Part shown: positions 18,356 through 26,971 of the stretch, piece by piece | Layout of the letters: each line of letters opens with the position of its first letter | How positions within the stretch are numbered: position 1 is the stretch's first letter | Origin: Paraburkholderia sp. SG-MS1 | Lineage (GTDB): Bacteria; Pseudomonadota; Gammaproteobacteria; Burkholderiales; Burkholderiaceae | Assembly: GCF_012275575.1 (NCBI RefSeq) | Contig: NZ_NPIH01000274.1 | Span: 84,564 to 148,563, forward strand | DNA length: 64,000 nucleotides | Reading direction: 5' to 3' | The notes under the pieces: generated by a model | Database searches by the model: none | What the model saw: only the letters and a program-made list of their open reading frames with translations | What the model was told of the DNA's origin: nothing | Position numbers and translations under genes: made by a program

Positions 18356-19582
18356 ATGGATACCACCGGCGCTCGCTCCCCGCTCAAACGCACGGTCGGC
18401 TCGAATCAGGTCGGCATGCGTCAATTCAACGAACGCATCGTGCTGCAGGCGATCCGCCTGCACGGGCCGCTGCCGAAAGCCGACGTGGGCCGCCTCACGC
18501 GTCTGTCGATGCAGACAGTGTCGATGATCGTCGACCGTCTGATCGACGACGGCCTGCTCGAAAAACAGGCGCGCGTGCGCGGCAGGATCGGCCAACCGTC
18601 GGTGCCGATCGCGTTGCGCGCGGGCGGCGCATATACCATCGGCATCAAGGTGGGACGCCGCAGCCTTGACGTGCTGGCGATGGATTTTGCCGGTCATGTG
18701 GTGTGCCGCGATGTATTCGAGTATGCCTATCCCGATCCGCGCACGCTGTTTCCCGCGCTCGAAGGCAGACTCGCACGCGTAAAGCGCACGCTCGGCGCGA
18801 ACGCCGCCAAGGTAGTCGGCGTGGGCGTCGCGGCGCCGCTGTGGCTAGGCGGCTGGCGCGACTTTCTCGGCGCGCCGCCGGACGCGCTCGACGCCTGGAA
18901 CGAGATCGACTTGCGCGCCCGCATCGCGACCATGACGGGCCTGCCGGTGGAGTTCGCCAAAGACACCACCGCTGCCTGCGCGGCCGAACTCGTGATGGGC
19001 CAGGGTCGCGGCATTCACAACTTCCTGTATCTGTTCGTCGGCACCTTCATCGGCGGCGGGCTCGTGATCGACGGACGCCTGCATGGCGGGCCGCATGACA
19101 ACGCGGGCGCCGTTGGTTCGATTCCGCTGCGCGACGGCAGCGCGCGCAAACCCGCGCGGCAATTGCTGCACGCGGCTTCGGGCTTCGTGCTTGAAAAGCT
19201 GTTCAGCGACGCGGGCGCGTTGCCGGCCGCCGCACACGATCATCGCGCGCTGTCGCCGGAATTGTGGCGGCATACCGAACAATGGCTCGACAGCGCATGC
19301 CCGGCGATCGCCAGCGCGCTGACCAGTGCGGCCGCGTTGCTCGACCTCGAAGCGATCGTGATCGACGGCGAACTCGACCGGCAACTGGTGCGCGAAATCA
19401 TTCGTCGCACCGAACGCGTGCTCGATCGCTTCGAATGGGAAGGGATGGTGCGTCCGCAATTGCTCGAAGGCGCGATCGGCGCCGATGCGCGTGCGATGGG
19501 CGGCGCGATTCTGCCGCTGTATGCGCATTTCGCGCCGGTGCATGAGCTGTTCCTGAAACCGGCGACGGACACGGATTATTGA
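18356..19582 (+). CDS. ROK-family transcriptional regulator of the frc operon
   Basis: The 408-aa product has an N-terminal winged helix (RQFNERIVLQAIRLHGPLPKADVGRLTRLSMQTVSMIVDRL, in part) and a C-terminal ROK sugar-kinase-like domain (about 90-395), including the glycine-rich FVGTFIGGGLVIDGRLH. In the zinc-binding/glycine-rich region the usual CxCGxxGC cluster is not present, so this is a repressor type rather than an active kinase. ATG 18356 is preferred to a TTG at 18317. It is the last gene of the operon and probably binds the dyad at 15246-15268. Confidence 0.87.
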   Translation: MDTTGARSPLKRTVGSNQVGMRQFNERIVLQAIRLHGPLPKADVGRLTRLSMQTVSMIVDRLIDDGLLEKQARVRGRIGQPSVPIALRAGGAYTIGIKVGRRSLDVLAMDFAGHVVCRDVFEYAYPDPRTLFPALEGRLARVKRTLGANAAKVVGVGVAAPLWLGGWRDFLGAPPDALDAWNEIDLRARIATMTGLPVEFAKDTTAACAAELVMGQGRGIHNFLYLFVGTFIGGGLVIDGRLHGGPHDNAGAVGSIPLRDGSARKPARQLLHAASGFVLEKLFSDAGALPAAAHDHRALSPELWRHTEQWLDSACPAIASALTSAAALLDLEAIVIDGELDRQLVREIIRRTERVLDRFEWEGMVRPQLLEGAIGADARAMGGAILPLYAHFAPVHELFLKPATDTDY

Positions 19583-19642
19583 GCGCTGCTCACAGCGTTC
19601 ATTGCTGAAGGCAAATAACACGCCATCACAACGCTCGCGCCA

Positions 19643-22600
19643 TCACTTCGCCGCCACCTTCGCCATCACACCCGTCTTCGGCTTCGGACTATCCAGTAGC
19701 GGCTGCAACACGGGCGCCATCGACTTCAACAACTGCACCGACAACGCACTGGTGAATTCATAACGCGCCGCATACGGTTCATGCACCCATGCGGTCAACG
19801 TGCCGTAGAAACGGTCACCCATCGCGAACACGAAAGTCGCGCTGCGGTTCACCTTGCGCGACTCGATCAGCCGCGCGCCTTTGGCATAGACATTCAAGCG
19901 CTGGTCGCCTGTACCCGTCTTGCCGTACACCGCCAGCGTCTGGCCGTCGGGGAACGTCATGCCTTGCGCGAGCCGCCGCGCCGTGCCGCCCGTCACGACA
20001 TCGCGCAGCAGCGTTTTCATCACGCCGGCGATCTCCGGTGACAACTGCTGCTCGGGCGCGACCGCCGCGCGCTTGAAGTGGGTTTCGTACGGCGTGTCTT
20101 TCGCGAAGTCGAGTTGCGTGAGGCTTTCGGTCGGCACCTTGTTGCCGTCGTTGGCAATCACGCCGATTAGTTGCGCGAGTGCGGCAGGCCGATCGCCCGA
20201 TGCGCCGATCGCCGCCGCATACGAAGGCGTGAGCGTCGTGAACGGATAGCCGAGCGCCTGCCACGATTTGCCGATCGCGTCGTACGCGCGCAGTTCCACC
20301 ATCCGCTTGATGCGGCGATCCTGCGTGGCGTGATAACGCGTCTTGAAGAGCCACGAATAGGTCGACAGCCGCACGTCACGGCTCGCTTTCTGAATCTCGT
20401 CGAGCGTGGCGGCAGGATGCGCGCGCAAATAGTTGAGCGTCCACAGTTCGAGTGGATGGACACTCGCGATATAACCGCGGTCGTTCAGATTGAAGCGGTC
20501 GATCGCATACTTCGAGTACAGGTTCGCGAGATCTTCATCGTCGAGCATCGACGCGGCCGGGGTGTTCTTCAGCGCCGCGCGCATCTGCGCGTTGAACCAC
20601 GCATTCGATTCGTCCGGTGCGACGCTGCGCAACACGGTTGCCACCTTCGGCGGCGACTTGCGCACGCCGAGCACCAGCAGCGCCAACGCCTGATCCGGCG
20701 TCTTGCCGTGATACTTCGTGTAGAAACGGTTCATGTACACGCGGCTTTCCTGATCGGCGAAACGCGTCAGATACATCTTGCGGATCGCCGGGTCGCCGAG
20801 CCATTGCGCTGAGGGCCCCGTCGTCTGCACCATTTCGTAGTGGACGATGTCGCGCATCAGCCGCACGAACACCAGATTGACCGAATGCTGGAATGCGCGA
20901 TGCACCGTCAGGATGCGGCTGTTGTCGTCGGACTCGAAGTTGTTGAAGCTCTGCGCGCCGCCGCCCGTGTAAAACGTTTCGCCGGGGCTGGCCGAGTATT
21001 TGCGCTCCACGGCCGCATCGAGCATCGGCTGCAACGAACGGTCCGAGGTGTGCGCGAGATAGTCGAGCGCCCAGCGCGTCAGCTGGTCGGTCGGATCAGG
21101 CTTCACGGCTTTCAGCTCCGCTGTGCTCAGCGGTGCATAACGCGCGTGCAGGTCGGAGATGATCTGCAAATACGTGACCATGGTACGCAGTTTCGCTGTC
21201 GAACCGAGGTTCAGGCGCGCGCCGGAGTTGATGTCGAACGGCTGGTTCACGCTATCGGTTTGCACCCGCACGAGGTTCGCGCCGTCGCGCCGCTCGAACA
21301 GCGTGAAGCTATAGGCGATTTTCGACGGATCGTCAGACGGCCGCAGCATCTCGAAGCCGACGAGTCCCGCGGCTTTCGCGCCGTCGCGCGTCGAGGCGGC
21401 GGCGAGCCGTTCGCTGACAGCCTGCTGCACGGCGTTGTTGAGCGTGCCTCTGGCCTGCAGATCGAGACGGTCGAGTTCGTAGAAACTCGACATGCCGAGC
21501 GAGGCCAGCAGATGCGAGCGCATCGACGTGACGGCCTTGCGCGATACGAACGACCCGGCGCTCTGCGTAGCGACGGGCGCGCGATGCAGTTCGACATGCG
21601 CGGACAGCGCCGCATCGCGTAGCTCACCCGGCACCACGCCGCCGCTCGCCAACAAGCGCAGATAGCTGTCGGTCAGCCGTTCGAGCTCGCCATAGCCGCG
21701 ATGCAGAAAATACGACGGCGCGCGTTGCGCGATCATTAGCGAGAGCACCTCGCGGAACGCCTTGCCCTGCTCCGCCAGGTTCTGTGCAGTCGAAGACGCA
21801 TTCAGCAAGCGGTTGACGTCGCCGAAATCGCGTCCGTACCACGCGGCGAGGCCATCGCCGATGCCGTTAATTTCCCCGATCCCCGGTTGCGCAGCGAGCG
21901 GCACAGAATTCAGATAACGGACCACGATCTGCTGCCGCGCGGGCAACGTCTGCGGACCGTTCATATACGCTCGCACCGACGCCGATGCGATCTGCCGCAG
22001 TTTCTCCGGCGGTGTCGCCGTGCGGCCGCCCGCGGAGTGGCGGAATTTTTCGATCTGCGTGGCGAGCGTGCTGCCACCAGGCGCAGGCTGATGACTGTTG
22101 AAAACGCGCACGCCCTGGTCGGCCAACGCGCGGCTGAAGCGTCCCCAGTCGATTGCCGGATTGCGGTTCGGCTGATTGGGATCGAGTAGATAGCGGTCTT
22201 CGATGAACAGCAGCGAGTTCACGATGACCGGCGGGATGGCGTCGAAGCTGTCGTACACGTGGCCCGGAAAGCGGGCGTCGAAAAGCGGCGCGCCGGTGCC
22301 GTCGAAAAGCTGTAGCCCGGCAATGTCTTTTTCGGCGTATGGCAGGAAGAGACCGTTATCGGCCAGCGACAGCATCCGCTCGGAATCGCGTGCCTGCGCG
22401 CTGATTTCAAACCCGCGTTTCAGCAAACGTTGCTGGATCGAAGGCAGCAGTGCATAGCCGAGACGGCTGTCGTACGGGCCTTTGTCGGCTTGGGGAAAAC
22501 GGATCGAATGGCTGGGACCGTCGGCGATGGAATAGCCCACGTCGCGAGTCAGTTCGGAGAGGTAGCGCGCCTGGAGCCGTGAGGTTTCGATCTCGACCTG

Positions 22601-22723
22601 CACGAAACGCGCCGCCCATGCCAGCCCGAGCAGCAACGCAGCCGCCAGCCCCCATTTGAACCACTTCCGCACTGGTGTCGTGCCGGTCGCGCGAAGCGGA
22701 AACCGAAGCAGTGGCCGATTCAT
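19643..22723 (-). CDS. large class A penicillin-binding protein (transglycosylase/transpeptidase)
   Basis: The 1026-aa product has a membrane anchor at about residues 24-44, then a GT51 glycosyltransferase domain: catalytic Glu175 in FIEDRYLLDP and GGSTLATQIEKF at 216-227. A transpeptidase domain follows with Ser508-TAK511, Ser614-V-N616 and Lys935-T-G937, so all three active-site motifs are intact. It is longer than PBP1a/b, with extra sequence between the SxN and KTG motifs (about 620-930). It polymerises and cross-links peptidoglycan outside the inner membrane. It is not part of an obvious operon, and its non-standard layout suggests a specialised or accessory role. Confidence 0.88.
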   Translation of the reverse strand: MNRPLLRFPLRATGTTPVRKWFKWGLAAALLLGLAWAARFVQVEIETSRLQARYLSELTRDVGYSIADGPSHSIRFPQADKGPYDSRLGYALLPSIQQRLLKRGFEISAQARDSERMLSLADNGLFLPYAEKDIAGLQLFDGTGAPLFDARFPGHVYDSFDAIPPVIVNSLLFIEDRYLLDPNQPNRNPAIDWGRFSRALADQGVRVFNSHQPAPGGSTLATQIEKFRHSAGGRTATPPEKLRQIASASVRAYMNGPQTLPARQQIVVRYLNSVPLAAQPGIGEINGIGDGLAAWYGRDFGDVNRLLNASSTAQNLAEQGKAFREVLSLMIAQRAPSYFLHRGYGELERLTDSYLRLLASGGVVPGELRDAALSAHVELHRAPVATQSAGSFVSRKAVTSMRSHLLASLGMSSFYELDRLDLQARGTLNNAVQQAVSERLAAASTRDGAKAAGLVGFEMLRPSDDPSKIAYSFTLFERRDGANLVRVQTDSVNQPFDINSGARLNLGSTAKLRTMVTYLQIISDLHARYAPLSTAELKAVKPDPTDQLTRWALDYLAHTSDRSLQPMLDAAVERKYSASPGETFYTGGGAQSFNNFESDDNSRILTVHRAFQHSVNLVFVRLMRDIVHYEMVQTTGPSAQWLGDPAIRKMYLTRFADQESRVYMNRFYTKYHGKTPDQALALLVLGVRKSPPKVATVLRSVAPDESNAWFNAQMRAALKNTPAASMLDDEDLANLYSKYAIDRFNLNDRGYIASVHPLELWTLNYLRAHPAATLDEIQKASRDVRLSTYSWLFKTRYHATQDRRIKRMVELRAYDAIGKSWQALGYPFTTLTPSYAAAIGASGDRPAALAQLIGVIANDGNKVPTESLTQLDFAKDTPYETHFKRAAVAPEQQLSPEIAGVMKTLLRDVVTGGTARRLAQGMTFPDGQTLAVYGKTGTGDQRLNVYAKGARLIESRKVNRSATFVFAMGDRFYGTLTAWVHEPYAARYEFTSALSVQLLKSMAPVLQPLLDSPKPKTGVMAKVAAK

Positions 22724-22917
22724 GGCTGCTCTCCCCGAGCGATCGCCAGGCTTCCTAACCCGGCTGACTTCGGAGCCAGTGTAGCGCGGAACCTCGGGCC
22801 GCCATGGGTTCGGATTAACCCGACAGTGTCGCGGCTACAACACATCGTCGCGGCACATGGCAAAACGCGAATTAGCGTGAGATATTTGGGTCTTTCACGC
22901 GCCGGAATCGTGCCGCT

Positions 22918-23907
22918 TCAGGCGGCTTTGCGCTTTTGCGCCACCCATTTGCGCGTGGGCGCCGGCGCCGGCGCGTGCTCCAGCGCCGCGTCGCGTAACA
23001 ACTCGATGAACTGTTCGGCCGGCGACGACAACACGCCGCCTTTGCGCGTCACCACGCCGAAGGTTTGTGACGGCGACTTGAGTTTGACGGGCACCACCCG
23101 CAGCATCTTCTGCCGGACGAACATCGCGGCAATCGCGGTCGGCAGCAGGGAAACCAGCTCGGGGCTGCTTTGCAGCAAGGCGACCGTGACAAACGTGGAG
23201 GCCGTCGAAATCGGGTTGTCCGGCATGTCGAGGCCGGCGAGATCCATCTCCCGTTCGAGCAGCGCGTGCAACGGCATGTGCGACGGGTACATCACCCAAC
23301 GGTGGCCGGCCAGATCGCGCAACCGCACCTCCTTCCTCGGCAACGGCGGATGACCGTAGCCCACCACCACCGACAACGGCTCGTCGCCGAGCGGACGGTA
23401 CTGATACTTTGACGGATCGGCCGCCACCGCCGCGCGGCCGATCACCAGATCGAGCCGGCCGTCGTCGAGTTGCAGCAGCATCCGCGCGCTGGTGTCTTCC
23501 ATCACTTCGATCGACAGATTCGGCTGCCCCACATGCAGCCGGTTCAGCGCCGGCACCACGCACTCCGGAATCGCGCCCATGATCGCGCCCACCGCAAGCC
23601 GGCCGCCGCGCCCCGAGCGTATCTCGGCGACGTCCTGGCACAGCGCGGTCAGGTCCGTCGCGACGAGGCGCGCGTAGCGGATCACGCAGTGGCCCAGCTG
23701 ATTCGGGATCATGCCGGTCTTCGAGCGTTCGAAGAGCGGCGCGTCGAGCATCGATTCCAGTTCCTGCAGTGCCTTGCTCGCCGCCGATTGCGTCATCGAC
23801 ATTGCGCCGGCGGCTTTGTGCAGGGACTTCAGGTCGTCGAGCGCGATCAGCAGTTGCAGCTGCTTCATGCGCAGTTTCGACAACAGCACGTTCAGAGTGT
23901 CTTTCAT
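22918..23907 (-). CDS. LysR-type transcriptional regulator
   Basis: The 329-aa product starts at ATG 23907 (MKDTLNVLLSKLRMKQLQLL); the helix-turn-helix is at about residues 20-60 with SMTQSAASKALQELE and PLFERSKTG. An effector domain of LysR substrate-binding type follows, ending in a basic Ala/Pro tail. It resembles the GbpR/CbbR-like regulators of sugar genes. It is divergent from the keto-deoxyarabonate dehydratase gene, 147 nt apart, and probably controls it, with the inducer an L-arabonate pathway intermediate (inference). Confidence 0.9.
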   Translation of the reverse strand: MKDTLNVLLSKLRMKQLQLLIALDDLKSLHKAAGAMSMTQSAASKALQELESMLDAPLFERSKTGMIPNQLGHCVIRYARLVATDLTALCQDVAEIRSGRGGRLAVGAIMGAIPECVVPALNRLHVGQPNLSIEVMEDTSARMLLQLDDGRLDLVIGRAAVAADPSKYQYRPLGDEPLSVVVGYGHPPLPRKEVRLRDLAGHRWVMYPSHMPLHALLEREMDLAGLDMPDNPISTASTFVTVALLQSSPELVSLLPTAIAAMFVRQKMLRVVPVKLKSPSQTFGVVTRKGGVLSSPAEQFIELLRDAALEHAPAPAPTRKWVAQKRKAA

Positions 23908-24054
23908 GGAACAAGTGTAAATTTCAGGAGGTGAGTCGTAAAAGCGATCACAAGATGGAAACAATTCAATATACCTGCGGCGCGGGCCGCCGTATAGTCG
24001 GCGGTGGAGACATTCAAACAGCTTCACCGATCATCCACGGACAACGACATCACC

Positions 24055-24987
24055 ATGACCCAGGCATCGCATCCCACCGCATTGCGCGGCGTGTTCCCCG
24101 TCGCGCCGACCATCTTCGACGACGCCGGCCGGCTCGACCTCGAAGGCCAGAAACGCTGCATCGACTTCATGATCGACGCGGGTTCGAACGGGCTGTGCAT
24201 TCTGGCTAACTTTTCTGAACAGTTCGCCCTGTCCGACGACGAGCGCAATACGCTGATGCACGTCGTACTCGAACACGTCGCGGGTCGCGTGCCGGTGATC
24301 GTCACGACCACGCATTTCAGCTCGTATCAGTGCGCGCAACGCAGCCGCAGCGCGCAGGCCGCAGGCGCCGCGATGGTGATGGTGATGCCGCCGTACCATG
24401 GCGCGACGATCCGTATCGGCGAGCGTGGCGTCTATGAGTTCTATCGTACGGTGTCCGATGCAATTCAGATTCCGATCATGATCCAGGACGCGCCGGTGAG
24501 CGGCACGCCGTTGTCGGCGCCGTTTCTCGCCCGCATGGCGCGCGAGATCGACAACGTGTCGTACTTCAAGATCGAAGTGCCGCAAGCCGCGAACAAGCTA
24601 CGCGAGCTGATCGAACTGGGCGGCGATGCGATCGTGGGTCCGTGGGACGGCGAAGAAGCGATCACGCTGATGGCCGATCTGGATGCGGGCGCGACTGGGT
24701 CGATGACCGGCGGCGGTTATGCCGACGGCATCCGTCTGATCGTCGACGCCTATGCGGCCGGCGATACCGAAGCGGCCGCCGCGCGTTATCAGCAGTGGCT
24801 GCCGCTGATCAACTACGAAAACCGCCAGGGCGGGCTTGCCTCGTGCAAGGCGCTGATGAAGGAAGGCGGCGTGATCCGCTCGGATGCGGTGCGTCATCCG
24901 CTCCCGGCGATGCATCCGGCCACTCGCGAAGGTTTGCTGAAAGTCGCGCGGCGACTCGATCCGCTGGTGTTGCGCTGGGGTCGTTAA
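24055..24987 (+). CDS. L-2-keto-3-deoxyarabonate dehydratase (DHDPS/NAL family)
   Basis: The 310-aa product is a class I aldolase-fold enzyme with Schiff-base Lys172 in SYFKIEVPQAANKLREL. Long stretches match what I recall of the Azospirillum L-KDA dehydratase: GLCILANFSEQFALSDDE, MPPYHGAT, GGDAIVGPWDGEEAITL, ATGSMTGGGYADGI and a C-terminal RRLDPLVLRW. The reaction converts L-2-keto-3-deoxyarabonate to alpha-ketoglutarate semialdehyde in oxidative L-arabinose catabolism. ATG 24055 is weakly supported by ribosome-binding sequence; a GTG at 24004 would add 17 residues. Other pathway enzymes are not in the window. Confidence 0.87.
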   Translation: MTQASHPTALRGVFPVAPTIFDDAGRLDLEGQKRCIDFMIDAGSNGLCILANFSEQFALSDDERNTLMHVVLEHVAGRVPVIVTTTHFSSYQCAQRSRSAQAAGAAMVMVMPPYHGATIRIGERGVYEFYRTVSDAIQIPIMIQDAPVSGTPLSAPFLARMAREIDNVSYFKIEVPQAANKLRELIELGGDAIVGPWDGEEAITLMADLDAGATGSMTGGGYADGIRLIVDAYAAGDTEAAAARYQQWLPLINYENRQGGLASCKALMKEGGVIRSDAVRHPLPAMHPATREGLLKVARRLDPLVLRWGR

Positions 24988-25436
24988 AAGGCGTTAGTCG
25001 GGCGCTGGTCGAAACGCGGCCGCGAATCCCTTCCGCTTCGAACGCTTGCCAGGCACTCGGCAAGGGTTCGAACCTTCACAGGAAGGAGCGCTACGCTCAA
25101 GCAACACCACGTCAAACCCGTCCGCGATGCCTTGTCCGTCCTGCATCGCGTGGCTCCGCGACCGGCTGCCGATTCGAGCCCGTGCAACGGCACTCCTCTA
25201 CCTGCGCACGCTTCGTGCGTTCTTGCTCTTGCTATCCGATTAAGCCGCACCGCTTCGTTTGCGGTCGAGAGGCCGCACGCATAAGCGCAACGCCAGCCTC
25301 CGTTACCCTCCTTTGCCCCTCTGTTGCGCTATACGCATTCCATCGCCACACGGATGCACGCCGCGCGAAAAACCCGCATATAAGGCCGGGAAGAAAGTGA
25401 GTAACATAGGCCCGCAAGCCCACCCTACTTCTTTCC
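24988..25436. other. intergenic region ahead of the ECF sigma gene
   Basis: About 450 nt with no convincing gene. It contains a long inverted repeat at 25037-25072 (separate entry). The promoter of the sigma/anti-sigma pair should lie near the right end, but I could not assign -35/-10 elements with confidence. Confidence 0.45.
25037..25072. repeat. long imperfect hairpin downstream of the dehydratase gene
   Basis: TTCGAACGCTTGCC and GGCAAGGGTTCGAA pair over 13 of 14 positions around an 8-nt loop; outer CTTCC/GGAAG arms (25030-25034, 25081-25085) may extend it. There is no T-run, so it may be an RNA 3' end, a REP-like element or a remnant. The GGTTCGAACC stretch is not part of a tRNA. Confidence 0.6.
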
Positions 25437-26009
25437 ATGACCGCCGATCCTCGAGAACTGACGCCGGAGACCCTCGCCGAGTTGCTCGAACGCATTGCCA
25501 GGGAAGATGAAGCGGCGTTGCGCGAGCTCTATGAGCTCGCCGCCCCCAAACTGTTTGGTCTCGCGCTCCATATATTGAGCCGGCATGAGTGGGCCGAAGA
25601 AGTCTTACAGGAGAGCTTCGTCAATATCTGGCGCTTCGCCGGCGACTATCGCCGCGCCCTGTCCGCACCGATGACGTGGATGTCCGCGATCGTCCGACAC
25701 CGTGCTCTCGATCACCTGCGACGGGTCGATACGCAGGAGACGCAATGGAGCGATGTGTTGAACGATCTCGTGGCAAGCAGCGATCCGGATCCCGAAGCGT
25801 TGACTGGGGTCAGCCTGCAGGCACGCCTGTTGGCCGGCTGCATGCAGCAGCTGGAACCGGCGCAGCGACAGGCGGTGGCGCTTGCCTACCTGCGCGATCG
25901 GAGCCATAGCGAGATCGCCGACATGCTGAGGGTGCCGCTCGGCACCATCAAATCCTGGATCAGACGCAGCCTCGCCAAACTGAAAACCTGTCTGGGAGGC
26001 GAGCAATGA
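25437..26009 (+). CDS. ECF-type RNA polymerase sigma factor
   Basis: The 190-aa product has region 2 (LYELAAPKLFGLALHIL...AEEVLQESFVNIWRFAGDY, with the RPQ-binding helices) and region 4 (LEPAQRQAVALAYLRDRSHSEIADMLRVPLGTIKSWIRRSL), with no region 1.1 or 3. It is most like the SigK/RskA-associated ECF class. Its stop codon overlaps the start of the anti-sigma gene (ATGA), the usual arrangement for co-expression of a sigma factor and its inhibitor. It should direct RNA polymerase to a small stress regulon, often including its own promoter. Confidence 0.92.
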   Translation: MTADPRELTPETLAELLERIAREDEAALRELYELAAPKLFGLALHILSRHEWAEEVLQESFVNIWRFAGDYRRALSAPMTWMSAIVRHRALDHLRRVDTQETQWSDVLNDLVASSDPDPEALTGVSLQARLLAGCMQQLEPAQRQAVALAYLRDRSHSEIADMLRVPLGTIKSWIRRSLAKLKTCLGGEQ

Positions 26010-26797
26010 ATTTGACTCGCTATCCTCGGCTCGTCGATCTGCTGGCCGCCGAGTACGTGCTCGGCACGTTGCGCGGCGCCGCCCGGCGGCGCTTTCAACG
26101 GTATGCGGACCAGGATGCGTCGATCCGTACCGCGATCGACGCCTGGCAGCGGCACCTCGCGCCGATGGCCGAACTCGCCGAGCCGCGCATGCCGCCAGCG
26201 GCCGTGTGGGAAGCGATCGAGCGGCGTCTCGGCCTGCGCGCCGCGCGCGAAGCCGCGCGGCCGCGTAGTGGAGCGGCAACGCCGGCGCGTCCTTCGCGCG
26301 GACTAGTCGACAACCTCGCGTTCTGGCGCGGCTGGGCGATCGGCGCCACGGCGCTCGCCGCCATCGCCGTGGTGGTCGCGGTGCGCGCGCTGTTGCCGGC
26401 CGCGTCAGTCCCGACTGCGCCGACACCTGCGCCGACCATCGCGCAGAAACCGGCACCGTCCGTGTCGCATGTCGCCGTGCTCAACAGCACGGACGCGCGT
26501 CCGGTCATGCTGCTCGCGTGGGACGAAGGCCGCTCGACGATGACGCTCCAACCGCTCGGCAAGGTCGACGTGCCGCCCGGCCGCACGATGGAGCTGTGGG
26601 GCATTCCGGCGAATGGGCATCCGGTGTCACTCGGCTTGCTGCCGGACAGCGCGACCGGCACGGTCACCGCGGGTCAGCAAAAGCCTGAGAATTACGAGGC
26701 GCTTGCGGTATCGATCGAAGCGCCGGGCGGCTCGCCGGACCACCATGCGCCGAGTGGTCCGGTCGTGTTGACGGGCAAGCTGCTGCCGGTGTCGTAA
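26006..26797 (+). CDS. membrane-bound anti-sigma factor, RskA-like
   Basis: The 263-aa product has an N-terminal cytoplasmic part (about 1-105) including LLAAEYVLGTLRGAARRRF, the zinc-free anti-sigma start seen in RskA proteins. One membrane helix spans about 108-130 (GWAIGATALAAIAVVVAVRAL). A Pro/Ala linker leads to a periplasmic C-terminal anti-sigma-K domain (about 155-263: PVMLLAWDEGRSTMTLQPLGKVDVPPGRTMELWGI, in part). It holds the preceding sigma factor at the membrane until an envelope or oxidative signal triggers release. The gene overlaps the sigma gene by 4 nt. Confidence 0.9.
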   Translation: MNLTRYPRLVDLLAAEYVLGTLRGAARRRFQRYADQDASIRTAIDAWQRHLAPMAELAEPRMPPAAVWEAIERRLGLRAAREAARPRSGAATPARPSRGLVDNLAFWRGWAIGATALAAIAVVVAVRALLPAASVPTAPTPAPTIAQKPAPSVSHVAVLNSTDARPVMLLAWDEGRSTMTLQPLGKVDVPPGRTMELWGIPANGHPVSLGLLPDSATGTVTAGQQKPENYEALAVSIEAPGGSPDHHAPSGPVVLTGKLLPVS

Positions 26798-26971
26798 GCT
26801 GGGGTCTTTAGCCGTATGGCGAGGCCGGCGTTCGCTGCGTGCGGGTGCTGGACATTTGTTTGGAGTGTTGAGTGTTGAGCGCCGAGCGATGCCGCGACGC
26901 TGCGCCCCTTCGTTGTCACTCCACCCGAGCGCAACTGGACGCGAGCGCGCGATTGCGGGTACCTTAGCCCC

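Noticed and set aside
25065-25074. GGTTCGAACC, resembling a tRNA T-loop
   Set aside because: No cloverleaf, acceptor stem or CCA can be built around it; it belongs to the hairpin at 25037-25072.
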